64,000 nt of DNA. It comes from Halioglobus sp. (GTDB taxonomy: Bacteria; Pseudomonadota; Gammaproteobacteria; Pseudomonadales; Halieaceae). The notes below the pieces were generated by a model, which was given only the letters and a program-made list of their open reading frames with translations, was not told the DNA's origin and ran no database searches. Shown piece by piece: positions 42,991 to 51,778 of this stretch (positions are counted from its first letter, which is position 1; every line of letters begins with the position of its first letter). The position numbers were made by a program, and so were the translations under genes. Location of the stretch: assembly GCA_020443425.1 (NCBI GenBank), contig JAGRIE010000007.1, forward strand, positions 126,154 through 190,153. Reading direction: 5' to 3'.

Positions 42991-43443
42991 ATGGAAGACA
43001 GCCGCTGTATTGAGAACCTGATTTACTGCTACGCCGAGCGCATCGACAGCGGCGACCTCGAGGGCGTGGCCGAACTGTTCCGCCACGGCGAGATCATCTC
43101 CCCGGCCCACAATGTCAGCCGCAGCGGCTACGACGAAGTGCTGAAGATGTACCAGCTTTCCTGCCGCCTGTACGAGGAGACCGGCACGCCGCAGACCAAA
43201 CACCTGACGACCAACGTGATCATCGAGCTGCACGACGACGGTTGTACCGCCTCCGCACGCGCCTACTACACCGTTATCCAGGCCACGGCCGCACTGCCGC
43301 TGCAGCCCATTATTTCGGGCAGGTACCGCGACCGTTTCCAGAAGGTGGACGGGGACTGGCGCTTTCGCAGCCGCGAAATGATCGTGGACCTGATCGGCGA
43401 CTGTTCCGCCCACCTGCTGTACGATTCCAGCGGACTCGCCTAG
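42991..43443 (+). CDS. SnoaL/NTF2-like protein
   Basis: A 150-residue cone-fold protein of the SnoaL_4/NTF2 group: ENLIYCYAERIDSGDLEGVAELF at the start, a KHLTTNVIIELHDDGCTASARAYYTVIQ strand set, and RDRFQKVDGDWRFRSREM near the end. Members are small hydrolases, isomerases or dioxygenase-like proteins that bind hydrophobic ligands. It lies between the two radical SAM genes. The start is an ATG after GAGGACC. The role in the cluster is unknown. Confidence 0.8.
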   Translation: MEDSRCIENLIYCYAERIDSGDLEGVAELFRHGEIISPAHNVSRSGYDEVLKMYQLSCRLYEETGTPQTKHLTTNVIIELHDDGCTASARAYYTVIQATAALPLQPIISGRYRDRFQKVDGDWRFRSREMIVDLIGDCSAHLLYDSSGLA

Positions 43444-43519
43444 CACACCGCACGCAACCAGCGGCGCTATCGGGTCACAACAGCCCGGCAGACAGGCGCT
43501 TTTTCACGGTATTTTCGCC

Positions 43520-43548
43520 TTACTTATTGAATAGCCTTCTACTATACT
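43520..43548 (+). promoter_or_regulatory. candidate promoter of the second radical SAM gene
   Basis: TTACTT (43520-43525) and TATACT (43543-43548), spaced by 17 bases, in an AT-rich patch 32 bases before the start codon at 43580. Confidence 0.45.
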
Positions 43549-43579
43549 GGCCAGCCGACCACCGCTCCACGGACACCGC

Positions 43580-44647
43580 ATGGCAGTCAGCATCAACATC
43601 GACATAGAGGCGACGAATCGCTGCAACGCCGTTTGTCACTTCTGCCCCCGGGACGCCACGCCGCACCAGGGCCATATGACGATGGAGACCTTCGACCAGT
43701 CCCTGCGTCGCGCTGTCGAGTTCCGTGACATCAACCGGGCCGGCGCAAACACCGATATCGTGGTCAGGCCCAATATCTGTGGCCTCGGCGAGCCGTTGAT
43801 CAACCCCAATACACCGGCCTTCATCCGCAAGATACGCGACGCCGGTTTCAGCTCCTGCGGCATGTCCAGCAATGGCGCCCTGCTCGATGAAAAGCGCGGC
43901 GATGCGATTCTCGAAGCCGGCGTCACCAGCGTCAATATCAATATCTCGGACCTCGGGGAAGAGTACGAGAGAATCTACAACCTCCCCTACGAGGCGACGC
44001 GCGATAATATCGTCCGCTTCATCGGCGACGCCGGCGCCGCCTGCGACGTGCAGATCGTGCTGGTCAACCACAGGAAGGACCCGCAGCACACCGCGCGCAT
44101 GGAGGCATTCTGGCGCGGCTACGGTGTCAACCGCTTCATGAAGTACGATGTGATCAATCGCGGCGGCGCGCTGTTTGTCGACCACATGCAGTACGAACAG
44201 TTCGCCGAGCGTCGCGCCGCCGAGCGCCTGATGGAGGAGAGCGGGCGCAAATGGGTGTGTCCCGTGCCCTACCTGTCGGTGTTCATCGGCTACGACGGTC
44301 TCTACTACCTGTGCTGCTCTGACTGGAAAAAAGAGGCGCCGATGGCCAGCGTCTTCGAGGCCTCGATCCTCGCGGTCAGTGAGCAGAAGCTGCACCATGT
44401 CACCAGCAGGGAACCGGTGTGCCGCTCCTGCAATCACGATCCGCTGAACGCGGTCACCGACAAGCTTCGCGCGGTCAACGCGGGAGACGCCTCACAGGCC
44501 GAGCTGGACGACATGGTGGCGACGTTCAACGGGCAGAGTGAAGCGTCCTTCGCCGCCGTCGCCTCCGCTGTGGAGTTCGTCCCCCAGGTTCGCCTCGACC
44601 ACATCGAAGCCCGCGGCAAACGCCTTATTCCCGTCATCGCCACCTGA
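43580..44647 (+). CDS. radical SAM/SPASM protein B (paralogue of A)
   Basis: A 355-residue radical SAM enzyme with CNAVCHFC (Cys15, 19, 22), CGLGEPLI, SSNGALL and the SPASM-like C-terminal block (VCPVPYLSVFIGYDGLYYLCCSDW, then VCRSCNHDP). It aligns over almost the whole length to protein A (identical blocks CHFCPRDATPHQG, YERIYNLP and INRGGALFV). Only a short stretch after the first ~40 residues is longer. A recent or ancient duplication with divergence of function is likely. Confidence 0.9.
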   Translation: MAVSINIDIEATNRCNAVCHFCPRDATPHQGHMTMETFDQSLRRAVEFRDINRAGANTDIVVRPNICGLGEPLINPNTPAFIRKIRDAGFSSCGMSSNGALLDEKRGDAILEAGVTSVNINISDLGEEYERIYNLPYEATRDNIVRFIGDAGAACDVQIVLVNHRKDPQHTARMEAFWRGYGVNRFMKYDVINRGGALFVDHMQYEQFAERRAAERLMEESGRKWVCPVPYLSVFIGYDGLYYLCCSDWKKEAPMASVFEASILAVSEQKLHHVTSREPVCRSCNHDPLNAVTDKLRAVNAGDASQAELDDMVATFNGQSEASFAAVASAVEFVPQVRLDHIEARGKRLIPVIAT

Positions 44648-44744
44648 GTTCCCGCGTGGCGCAACTTCCAGCACGACCACCGACGGATGGCCCACAGGGC
44701 CACGCCCTGGCCCTGCGTGTATCCGGCACCTGTAAGCCGCTGCG

Positions 44745-45650
44745 ATGACCCCTCCCGCTGACAGAAAATTTCTCTTCATCCACATCATGAAGACCGGCGG
44801 CACATCGTTTGCCGATATCATCGCCGCCAATTTCGCCGCAGACCAGCGCTATCCCGATGCCTGTGTCGCAGCCGACGCGGGCATCTTCCGCCGTATCGAG
44901 GCCTACCTGTTTGTGCCCGGGCTGGTGGCCGATGTCAATGCCCTGCAGGGCCGGCTGCGCATGGTGCGCGGGCATATCCCGTACGCCACGCGGAGCCTGT
45001 TGCAGGACCGCTATATCGCCATGACCCTGCTGCGCGACCCGGTGGAGCGGACCCTGTCCTACCTGAAACACTGCCGGCGCTATCACACCGAACACCAGCA
45101 GCTGACGCTGGAGGCCATTTACGAGGACCGGTGGTTTTACGAGAGCTTTATCCACAACTACCAGACCAAATTGTTTTCCATGACAGCAGAGGAGGCCCTG
45201 GCCGAGACACGCCTGCTGGAGGGCGCGCCCGAATTGCCGTCACGGCGGGAGATGGGTGACGGCTCGGCGCTGACACCCGAGATCGATGCGTTCCGGCAGC
45301 GCTCACCCGGCCGGGTGTCGCTGGAATGTTTTGCCGCCAGCACCGGCGTCATCCGCGCCGACGATGAGCGCCTGGCGCTGGCCATGGACAATCTGTCAGC
45401 CGTGGAAGTGGTCGGGGTCACCGAACACTACGACCGCTTCCTCAGGCGACTCATCGATGAACACGGCTGGCGTATCGCCGCCATCCCGCACCGGCATGCC
45501 GGCGAGAGCGAAGCGGTTTCGCCACAGTTTCGAAAACGGATCGCGGTCGACAATGCGCTGGATATGGAGCTCTATGCACACGCAAAGTCACTCGCCTCCG
45601 CCGGCTTGCTGGCGCGATGGCAACACAAATTCTCCCGCGATCGCAGCTAG
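44745..45650 (+). CDS. sulfotransferase family protein 2
   Basis: A 301-residue PAPS-dependent sulfotransferase: FLFIHIMKTGGTSFADII (5'-phosphosulfate loop, residues 9-26) and AMTLLRDPVERTLSYLKHC (3'-phosphate binding RDP-x-ER-x-LSY, near 89-107). This is the family-2 style found in polysaccharide and lipid sulfotransferases. It follows the radical SAM gene by 97 bases. Together with the sulfatase it implies that the cluster handles sulfate esters. Confidence 0.88.
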   Translation: MTPPADRKFLFIHIMKTGGTSFADIIAANFAADQRYPDACVAADAGIFRRIEAYLFVPGLVADVNALQGRLRMVRGHIPYATRSLLQDRYIAMTLLRDPVERTLSYLKHCRRYHTEHQQLTLEAIYEDRWFYESFIHNYQTKLFSMTAEEALAETRLLEGAPELPSRREMGDGSALTPEIDAFRQRSPGRVSLECFAASTGVIRADDERLALAMDNLSAVEVVGVTEHYDRFLRRLIDEHGWRIAAIPHRHAGESEAVSPQFRKRIAVDNALDMELYAHAKSLASAGLLARWQHKFSRDRS

Positions 45651-45738
45651 GGCATGACGGCCGCGCACCGGGGTAGACAGTAATAATCCAACGGCAGGCG
45701 CCCGGCGCTGCCGTGACAGTTGACTGGGAGTAGCAACC

Positions 45739-47712
45739 ATGAAAAGCCTTTGGAACGACGAGGCCGCAGCGGCTTTCGCCGATGATGACCTCGCCATGCG
45801 TGTGTACACCTCGCGCCTGCTGGGCTCGAGTGAAGACCTGGTGATGCACGGTGGCGGCAACACCTCCGTCAAGGCGACCACCCGGGATTTTTTCGGCAAC
45901 GAGGTGGACGTCCTGTATGTGAAGGGCAGCGGCTGGGACCTGAAGACCATCGAGAAGCCCGGCTTCCCCGCGATCAGGCTGAAAGAAACGCGCATGCTGG
46001 CGGAACTGGAAACCCTGTCGGACCCGGACATGACGCAGCAATTGCGCGCGCTGATGCTGGACCCGACAGCGCCGTCGCCGTCGGTGGAGGCCATCCTGCA
46101 CGCTATCCTGCCGGCGAAGTTCATCGACCATACGCACACCGATGCCATCATCACCCTGAGCAACAACCCCGACGGCGAGCGCATCCTCGCCGAGGTCTTC
46201 CCGGACTGCATGGTACTGCCCTACATCATGCCTGGTTTCATCCTGTCGCGGCAGGTGAACGAGGCCATCAAGCGCGACGACCCGGCGCAGTACAAGGGCA
46301 TTATCCTGATGCACCACGGCGTGTTCACCTACAGTGACAACGCCAGGACAGCGTATGAGGACATGATTGAACTGGTGAGCCGGGCCGAGGCGTATATCGC
46401 CGCCCACGGCAGCACCGCGCTGCCGACCGCCAGCCATACCGTGGACCTGATGGACCTCGCGCGTATCCGCAAAGCCGTCAGTGACGCGCGCGGCGTCGCC
46501 CAGCTCGCGGTACTGGACCAGACCCCCGACGCCCAGGGCTTCTCCGACCTTGCCAACGTCGCCGACATCGCCACCCGCGGGCCGATCACGCCGGACCATG
46601 TGATCCGCACCAAGCGCATCCCGGTGATTATCGACAACAAACCCGCTGCCGGTGTGCCGGAGATTGAACAGTTCGCGGCCGACTACCGCGCCTACTTCGA
46701 CGCCAACGGCAGCGCCGAGCTGCAGATACTGGACCAGGCGCCGCGCGTGGGCATCTGGCGCGCGGCCGGCTCCATCGCGTTCGGCAGCAGCCTGAAAGAG
46801 TGCGCCATCATCACCGATATCGCCCGCCACACGCGCTGGGCCGTCCAGGTCGGGGAGTCCGTGGGGGGCTGGCAAGCGCTCCCTGCGAAGGACATCTTCG
46901 ACCTCGAGTACTGGGTGCTGGAGCAGGCGAAACTGGGCAAGGGCGGCACCGCGAAACCCCACCAGGGCAAAGTCGCCCTCGTCACCGGCGCCTACAGCGG
47001 TATCGGCCGGGCGAGCTGCGAGGCACTGGCGGCAGACGGTGCCGTGGTGTTCGGCCTCGACATCAACCCGGACGTGGTCGCGCAGCTCGGCGGCGGCGCA
47101 ATGACGGGCATCGTCTGCGACCTCACCGACAGCAGCGCCATTGCGGCGGCGGTTGACGAGGTCATCAAACGCTGCGGCGGCCTCGATATCGTGGTCTGCA
47201 ACGCCGGTATCTTCAAAGCCGGTGAGCGTGTGGAATCCCACAGCGAGCAGACCTGGGACGACACCCTGGCCATCAACCTGACCGCCACCCAGCGCCTGAT
47301 GAGCGCCACCATCCCCTACCTGAAACTCGGGGTCAGTCCCGCCATGGTGGTGATCGGCTCGCGCAATGTCGCGGCACCGGGGCCGGGCGCTGCCGCCTAC
47401 TCCGTCAGCAAGGCGGGCATCACGCAGCTGGCCCGGGTCGCGGCACTGGAGCTGGCGGCCGACGGCGTGCGGGTCAATGTGGTGCATCCGGACGCGGTCT
47501 TCGATACCGCGCTGTGGACCGAGGAGGCGCTGGCGCAATCGGCCGCCCGCTACAATATGACCGTGCAGCAGTACAAGGCAAAGAACCTGCTGGGGCGGGA
47601 GATCCGCTCGACCGAGGTGGCGCGACTGGTGTCGACGCTGGCCAGCGATGTGTTCGCCGCGACCACCGGCGCGCAGATCCCGATCGACGGCGGCAATGAC
47701 CGCGTGATCTAG
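45739..47712 (+). CDS. bifunctional class II aldolase / short-chain dehydrogenase
   Basis: A 657-residue fusion protein. The N-terminal half (about 15-400) is a class II aldolase/adducin domain with HGGGNTSVKA (catalytic Zn site region), HTHTDAI and MHHGVFTY. The C-terminal half (about 412-655) is an SDR with VTGAYSGIGRAS, the NAG motif (VVCNAGIF) and YSVSKAG. This fusion is known from bacterial L-rhamnose/L-fucose-type catabolism (rhamnulose-1-phosphate aldolase/lactaldehyde dehydrogenase). The natural sugar is not determined. GGGAG upstream supports the ATG at 45739. Confidence 0.9.
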   Translation: MKSLWNDEAAAAFADDDLAMRVYTSRLLGSSEDLVMHGGGNTSVKATTRDFFGNEVDVLYVKGSGWDLKTIEKPGFPAIRLKETRMLAELETLSDPDMTQQLRALMLDPTAPSPSVEAILHAILPAKFIDHTHTDAIITLSNNPDGERILAEVFPDCMVLPYIMPGFILSRQVNEAIKRDDPAQYKGIILMHHGVFTYSDNARTAYEDMIELVSRAEAYIAAHGSTALPTASHTVDLMDLARIRKAVSDARGVAQLAVLDQTPDAQGFSDLANVADIATRGPITPDHVIRTKRIPVIIDNKPAAGVPEIEQFAADYRAYFDANGSAELQILDQAPRVGIWRAAGSIAFGSSLKECAIITDIARHTRWAVQVGESVGGWQALPAKDIFDLEYWVLEQAKLGKGGTAKPHQGKVALVTGAYSGIGRASCEALAADGAVVFGLDINPDVVAQLGGGAMTGIVCDLTDSSAIAAAVDEVIKRCGGLDIVVCNAGIFKAGERVESHSEQTWDDTLAINLTATQRLMSATIPYLKLGVSPAMVVIGSRNVAAPGPGAAAYSVSKAGITQLARVAALELAADGVRVNVVHPDAVFDTALWTEEALAQSAARYNMTVQQYKAKNLLGREIRSTEVARLVSTLASDVFAATTGAQIPIDGGNDRVI

Positions 47713-47718
47713 GCGGCG

Positions 47719-48342
47719 CTAGCGCTCAAGATTGTCCACCACTGTGGCCAGCAGGCGCTGGCCGATAACCGCCATGTCGAGGCGTTCAGCCGGCAGCTGC
47801 CGCGCCATCGACGTCACCTGCAGGCCGGCGTAGCCGCAGGGGTTGATACGGCTGAACGGCTCCAGGTCCATATCCACATTCAACGCCAGCCCGTGGTAGC
47901 TGCAACCGCGGCGCACGCGCAGGCCCAGCGAGGCGATTTTGGCGTCCGCCACATAGACCCCGGGCGCGGACGGGTTGGCGCTTGCGGCAATACCGTATTC
48001 GGCCAGCAGCTGCACCAGGCTGTGCTCGATCAGGTTGACCAGGTCGCGCACCCCCAGTTGCCGGCGGCGCATATCCACCAGCAGGTAGAGCACCCACTGC
48101 CCGGGGCCGTGATAGGTCACCTGCCCGCCGCGATCGACCTGGATGACAGGGATCTCCCCGGGCGCCAGCACGTGCTCGGCTCTGCCGGCCTGGCCCTGGG
48201 TGAACACGGCGGGATGTTGCAGCAGCCACAGCTCGTCGGGCGAGTGGGCATCGCGCGATTCGGTAAAGCGGCGCATCGCCTCCAGCGTGGGTTGGTAATC
48301 GACAAGCCCGAGTTCGCGCAGCAGCAATTCGGGGCCGGGCAC
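47719..48342 (-). CDS. lipB: octanoyl-[acyl-carrier-protein]:protein octanoyltransferase
   Basis: Transfers octanoyl from ACP to lipoyl domains, the first step of lipoate synthesis. The 207 residues contain [16 protein letters not shown], the [23 protein letters not shown] segment with the catalytic Lys, and the active-site Cys in [15 protein letters not shown]. The GTG start at 48342 lies three bases after the end of ybeD, with which it is cotranscribed; lipA is not seen here. Confidence 0.96.
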   Translation of the reverse strand: MPGPELLLRELGLVDYQPTLEAMRRFTESRDAHSPDELWLLQHPAVFTQGQAGRAEHVLAPGEIPVIQVDRGGQVTYHGPGQWVLYLLVDMRRRQLGVRDLVNLIEHSLVQLLAEYGIAASANPSAPGVYVADAKIASLGLRVRRGCSYHGLALNVDMDLEPFSRINPCGYAGLQVTSMARQLPAERLDMAVIGQRLLATVVDNLER

Positions 48343-48345
48343 CGT

Positions 48346-48618
48346 TTAAATCACCATGGTGACCTGGCCAGTGGCCAACAGGTCCTGGTGCAGGGTTTCC
48401 AGTTGCTCGGGGCCGGTGGCGGTGATGGTGATCGTCAGCGAGGTGAACGTGCCCTTGCTGCTGACCCTGGCCTCCACGGTCTGCTGGTCGAAACCGGGCG
48501 CGTGGCGTTCGAATACTTCCAGGATCACCGACTCAAAGGCGTCGCTGCTGCGCCCCATCACCTTGATCGGGTAGTCGCAGGGAAATTCTATCTTGGGCGC
48601 GTCAGGCGGCTGTTCCAC
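48346..48618 (-). CDS. ybeD: DUF493 (YbeD) family protein
   Basis: A 90-residue ACT-like ferredoxin-fold protein: IEFPCDYPIKVMGRSSDAFESVILEVFERH, then SSKGTFTSLTITITATGPEQLETLHQDLLATGQVTMVI. YbeD lies between dacA and lipB in most gammaproteobacteria, as it does here. Its role is unknown; a link with lipoate metabolism has been proposed from gene order. Confidence 0.9.
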   Translation of the reverse strand: MEQPPDAPKIEFPCDYPIKVMGRSSDAFESVILEVFERHAPGFDQQTVEARVSSKGTFTSLTITITATGPEQLETLHQDLLATGQVTMVI

Positions 48619-48630
48619 AGTGTGCTCCTG

Positions 48631-49809
48631 TTATTCCGCAGCGGTATTTCCCGCCCCGAACAATTCGGCGATAAACATCAGGATGCTGTCCCACAGGCGG
48701 GCAAAGAAGCCCGCCTCTTCAACCGCCTGCAGGGCGACGGCCGGCGCCTGGTACTGGGTCTCGCCATCGAGCGTGACTGTCACTGTGCCCACGGCGTCAC
48801 CCACCGCCAGCGGCGCCTCGATCTCACTGTCCAGTGCGACATCGGTCTGCAGCTCATCGTGCTTGCCGCGCGGCAGGGTCAGCACCACCTTGTCCAGCAG
48901 CCCGACCGGCACATAGTCCTGCACGCCCTTCCAGACCCGCGGTTTCGCCAGTTCCGTCATCGGCTCGAACGCTGTCTCGGTCTGGTAGAAGCGGAAGCCG
49001 TAGTTCAGCAGCGCCGCGGTATCGTTCTTGCGCGCCTTGGTACTCTTGGTGCCCATTACCACGGAAATCAGCCGCATGCCGCTGCGCTCCGCCGAGGCGA
49101 CCAGGCAGTAGCCGGCCTCCTTGGTATGCCCGGTTTTCAGGCCGTCCACGGTGGGATCCTGCAGCAGCAGCGTATTGCGGTTGTACTGGCGGATATTGTT
49201 GAAGGTGAACTCGAGCTCCTTGTAGATCGCGTACTGCTCGGGGTGGTCATTGATCATCGCCCTGGCCAGGATGGCGAGGTCGCGGGCGGTTGTCAGGTGC
49301 GCGGGGTCCGGCAGGCCGTGGGAGTTTACGTAGTACGTGTTCGTCATGCCGAGCCGCTTGGCATTGGTATTCATCATCTCGGCGAACACCGCCTCGCTGC
49401 CGGCGATGTGCTCGGCGATCGCGACCGTGGCATCGTTGCCCGAGGAGATGATGATGCCGCGCTGCAGGTCTGCCACTGACACATCCTTGCCCGGCTCAAT
49501 CCACATCAGCGAAGAGCCGTTGAATATCGGGTTCTGCGACCAGGCGTTCTCGGAGATACGGACCATGTCCTCCTCCTTGACCCGGCCTGCGTTGATCTCC
49601 TCGGCCAGCACATAGGCCGTCATCATCTTGGTCAGGCTGGCAGGGGGCAACTGCTCATCGGCATTGTGCTCCACCAGCACCTCACCGCTGTTGGCATCCA
49701 CCAGCAGATAGGCACTGGCCGCCAGCTCCGGCGGGGCCGGTATCGCATTCTGCGACTGTGCGCTGGCAGTGGTGAGAACAAGAAGTAGGGCGAGTGCTGT
49801 TCGAATCAT
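48631..49809 (-). CDS. dacA: D-alanyl-D-alanine carboxypeptidase (PBP5/6 type)
   Basis: Trims the terminal D-Ala of peptidoglycan pentapeptides. The 392-residue protein has a signal peptide (MIRTALALLLVLTTASAQSQ), SxxK at Ser58-Lys61 (PASLTKMM), SGN in GIIISSGNDATVAI, and KTG in VDGLKTGHTKEAGY. It also has the PBP5 C-terminal beta domain and a final amphipathic helix (SILMFIAELFGAG) that would anchor it to the membrane. The ATG at 49809 is chosen; a longer frame would overlap rlpA. Confidence 0.96.
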   Translation of the reverse strand: MIRTALALLLVLTTASAQSQNAIPAPPELAASAYLLVDANSGEVLVEHNADEQLPPASLTKMMTAYVLAEEINAGRVKEEDMVRISENAWSQNPIFNGSSLMWIEPGKDVSVADLQRGIIISSGNDATVAIAEHIAGSEAVFAEMMNTNAKRLGMTNTYYVNSHGLPDPAHLTTARDLAILARAMINDHPEQYAIYKELEFTFNNIRQYNRNTLLLQDPTVDGLKTGHTKEAGYCLVASAERSGMRLISVVMGTKSTKARKNDTAALLNYGFRFYQTETAFEPMTELAKPRVWKGVQDYVPVGLLDKVVLTLPRGKHDELQTDVALDSEIEAPLAVGDAVGTVTVTLDGETQYQAPAVALQAVEEAGFFARLWDSILMFIAELFGAGNTAAE

Positions 49810-49888
49810 GAGCTGGAGAGACCGTGGGATGAGTTTCGCAAGGCGCGATGGTAACCCATGCGTGCCCGGAGCGAAAGAATCGCCGCTG

Positions 49889-50725
49889 TCAGGGCAGCGG
49901 CTGCCCCGCCTCATACCCGCTGTCCTGCAGGCGCTGCTGCAGGGCCAGTAAATGCTGCTTGTCGTCCACCGGCCCCACGCGCACCCGGTACAGCATGGTG
50001 CCACCGGCGTCCACCGGGCTGATAAACACCGGCGCCGACAGCAGGTTCTGCAATTCCGCAAGCAGGGTTTTGGCCGTGGTCTCACTGCCGAACGCGCCCA
50101 GCTGCAGGTACCGGTACTTGCCGTAGGAGGCATCCCGCCTGTCCTCGACCCCGGCCACATCGATGACCTCGACCTCCACCCGGGCCGTGCCCTTCTCCAT
50201 ATAGCCCAGCTTGACGGCCGCCGCGTAGGACAGGTCAATCAGGCGCTCGGAGTGAAACGGGCCCCGGTCGTTGACGCGCACGACGATGCTGTTGCCGTTT
50301 TCCAGGTTGGTGACACGCGCGAAGCAGGGAATCGGCAGCGATTTGTGGGCGGCGCTGGCCTGGTAGACATCGTACAGCTCACCGTTGGACGTCTCGTGGC
50401 CGGTGAACTTGGCGCCGTACCAGGAGGCGATCCCCTGCTCCCGGTAGCCGCGATAGTCTTTCATCACCTCGTAGGTGATGCCGCCGATCACATACGGGCT
50501 CATATTGCCGGCCGCCAGGATGGGCTCGGCCCGCGGCGTGGCATCGACCACCTCCTCCGGCGTGATAGGCCGCAGCGGCGCGAAATCGTGTTCTACCGCG
50601 TAGCGCGATTTCGGCGCTGTCCCGGGCCCAGCTTCCGCCTGTTCCGTATCGGGCGACGGTGATACGCAGGCACCCAGCGCCAGCGTCAGCGCCATCAGTG
50701 CCGCCGCAGTAAAGCGCGCGCTCAC
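49889..50725 (-). CDS. rlpA: RlpA septal ring lytic transglycosylase with SPOR domain
   Basis: An outer-membrane lipoprotein of 278 residues: lipobox LGAC (Cys20), the double-psi beta barrel (about 95-185: GIASWYGAKFTGHETSNGELYDVY, VRVNDRGPFHSERLIDLS) and a C-terminal SPOR domain (about 205-275: YLQLGAFGSETTAKTLLAELQ, YRVRVGPVDDKQH). RlpA cleaves denuded glycan strands at the division site. The GTG start (50725) overlaps the mltB stop in GTGA, which indicates coupling. Confidence 0.94.
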   Translation of the reverse strand: MSARFTAAALMALTLALGACVSPSPDTEQAEAGPGTAPKSRYAVEHDFAPLRPITPEEVVDATPRAEPILAAGNMSPYVIGGITYEVMKDYRGYREQGIASWYGAKFTGHETSNGELYDVYQASAAHKSLPIPCFARVTNLENGNSIVVRVNDRGPFHSERLIDLSYAAAVKLGYMEKGTARVEVEVIDVAGVEDRRDASYGKYRYLQLGAFGSETTAKTLLAELQNLLSAPVFISPVDAGGTMLYRVRVGPVDDKQHLLALQQRLQDSGYEAGQPLP

Positions 50726-51717
50726 CGGTCGATACGCTCGGCCAGCCGCTGGCTGAGCTGGTAGACACTCATCGCGTACATGGAGCTGTGGTTGTAGCGG
50801 GTGATGACATAGAAGTTGTGCAGCCCCAGCCAGTACTCATAGCCGTCCTGCAACTGGAATTTCATCGCCGTGGCCAGTGCGTTCGGGTCCAGCGGCATTT
50901 TCGCCACCACACCGTCTGCGGCGAACTGCGCCACCGTGCGCACCGGTTCCAGGTCGTCGCGCGTCCTGACAAAAACAGTGTCGGGGGTGTCTGCCGCCAC
51001 AGTGGCGGGCGCGACCACCACCCCGCCCTCGCGCCAGCCGTGCTGCTTGAAGTAGTTGGCGACACTGCCGATGGCGTCGACGGGGTTGGTCCAGATGTCC
51101 ACGATGTCGTCGTTGTCAAAATCGATGGCGTAGCTGCGGTAACTGCTGGGCATGAACTGCCCGTAACCCATGGCGCCGGCGTACGACCCGATCAACTCGG
51201 TCGGGTCCATTTTCTGGTCGCGGGTGAGAATCAGGAAGTTCTTCAGTTCAGCGGTGAAAAACGGCGAGCGGGGGGGATAGTCAAACGCCAGCGTCGACAG
51301 CGCGTCCAGCACCCGATAGCTGCCGGCCACCCTGCCGTAATAGGTCTCCACGCCGATGATGGCGACGATAATCTCCGCCGGTACGCCGAATTCACGCTCG
51401 GCGCGCTCCAGCGTCACCCGGTGTTTATGGAAGAACTCGACACCCTGCTCCTCGCGCTGCTTGTTGAGGAAAATCTCGCGGTACTCGTACCAGGGCTTGG
51501 ACTTCTCGGCCGGGCGCGAGATGGCCGCCAGAATACTGTCCTTGCGCTCGGCCTGGGCAAACAGCTGCATCAACTCGTCCCGGTCGAAGCCCTCCTCCAC
51601 CACCATTTCGTCCACCAGTGCGGCGGTGGCCGGGTGCCCGCCGTAATTATCCCCCGCACAGGACAGGGTGGGCCACAGGCAGGCCAGTACAACGATTACT
51701 TTCAGGCGTAGCGACAT
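50722..51717 (-). CDS. mltB: lytic murein transglycosylase B
   Basis: A 331-residue family 3 lytic transglycosylase: signal peptide (MSLRLKVIVVLACLWPTLSCA, ending near a Cys that may be lipidated), catalytic Glu in AIIGVETYYGRVAG, GSYAGAMGYGQFMPSSYR, and the EF-hand-like DFDNDDIVDIW metal loop. The ATG at 51717 is taken; the longer frame adds a non-native His/Pro-rich leader. It is cotranscribed with rodA upstream and rlpA downstream. Confidence 0.95.
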   Translation of the reverse strand: MSLRLKVIVVLACLWPTLSCAGDNYGGHPATAALVDEMVVEEGFDRDELMQLFAQAERKDSILAAISRPAEKSKPWYEYREIFLNKQREEQGVEFFHKHRVTLERAEREFGVPAEIIVAIIGVETYYGRVAGSYRVLDALSTLAFDYPPRSPFFTAELKNFLILTRDQKMDPTELIGSYAGAMGYGQFMPSSYRSYAIDFDNDDIVDIWTNPVDAIGSVANYFKQHGWREGGVVVAPATVAADTPDTVFVRTRDDLEPVRTVAQFAADGVVAKMPLDPNALATAMKFQLQDGYEYWLGLHNFYVITRYNHSSMYAMSVYQLSQRLAERIDR

Positions 51718-51778
51718 AAAATTTAACTCGTTCTCACTCGATTGAGGGTGAATATACGGCGGTGACGTTGTCTCGTGC

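Noticed and set aside
45451-47538. 695-codon open frame opposite the aldolase/dehydrogenase fusion
   Set aside because: The product is His/Arg/Gly-rich without motifs, while the plus strand encodes a complete known fusion.
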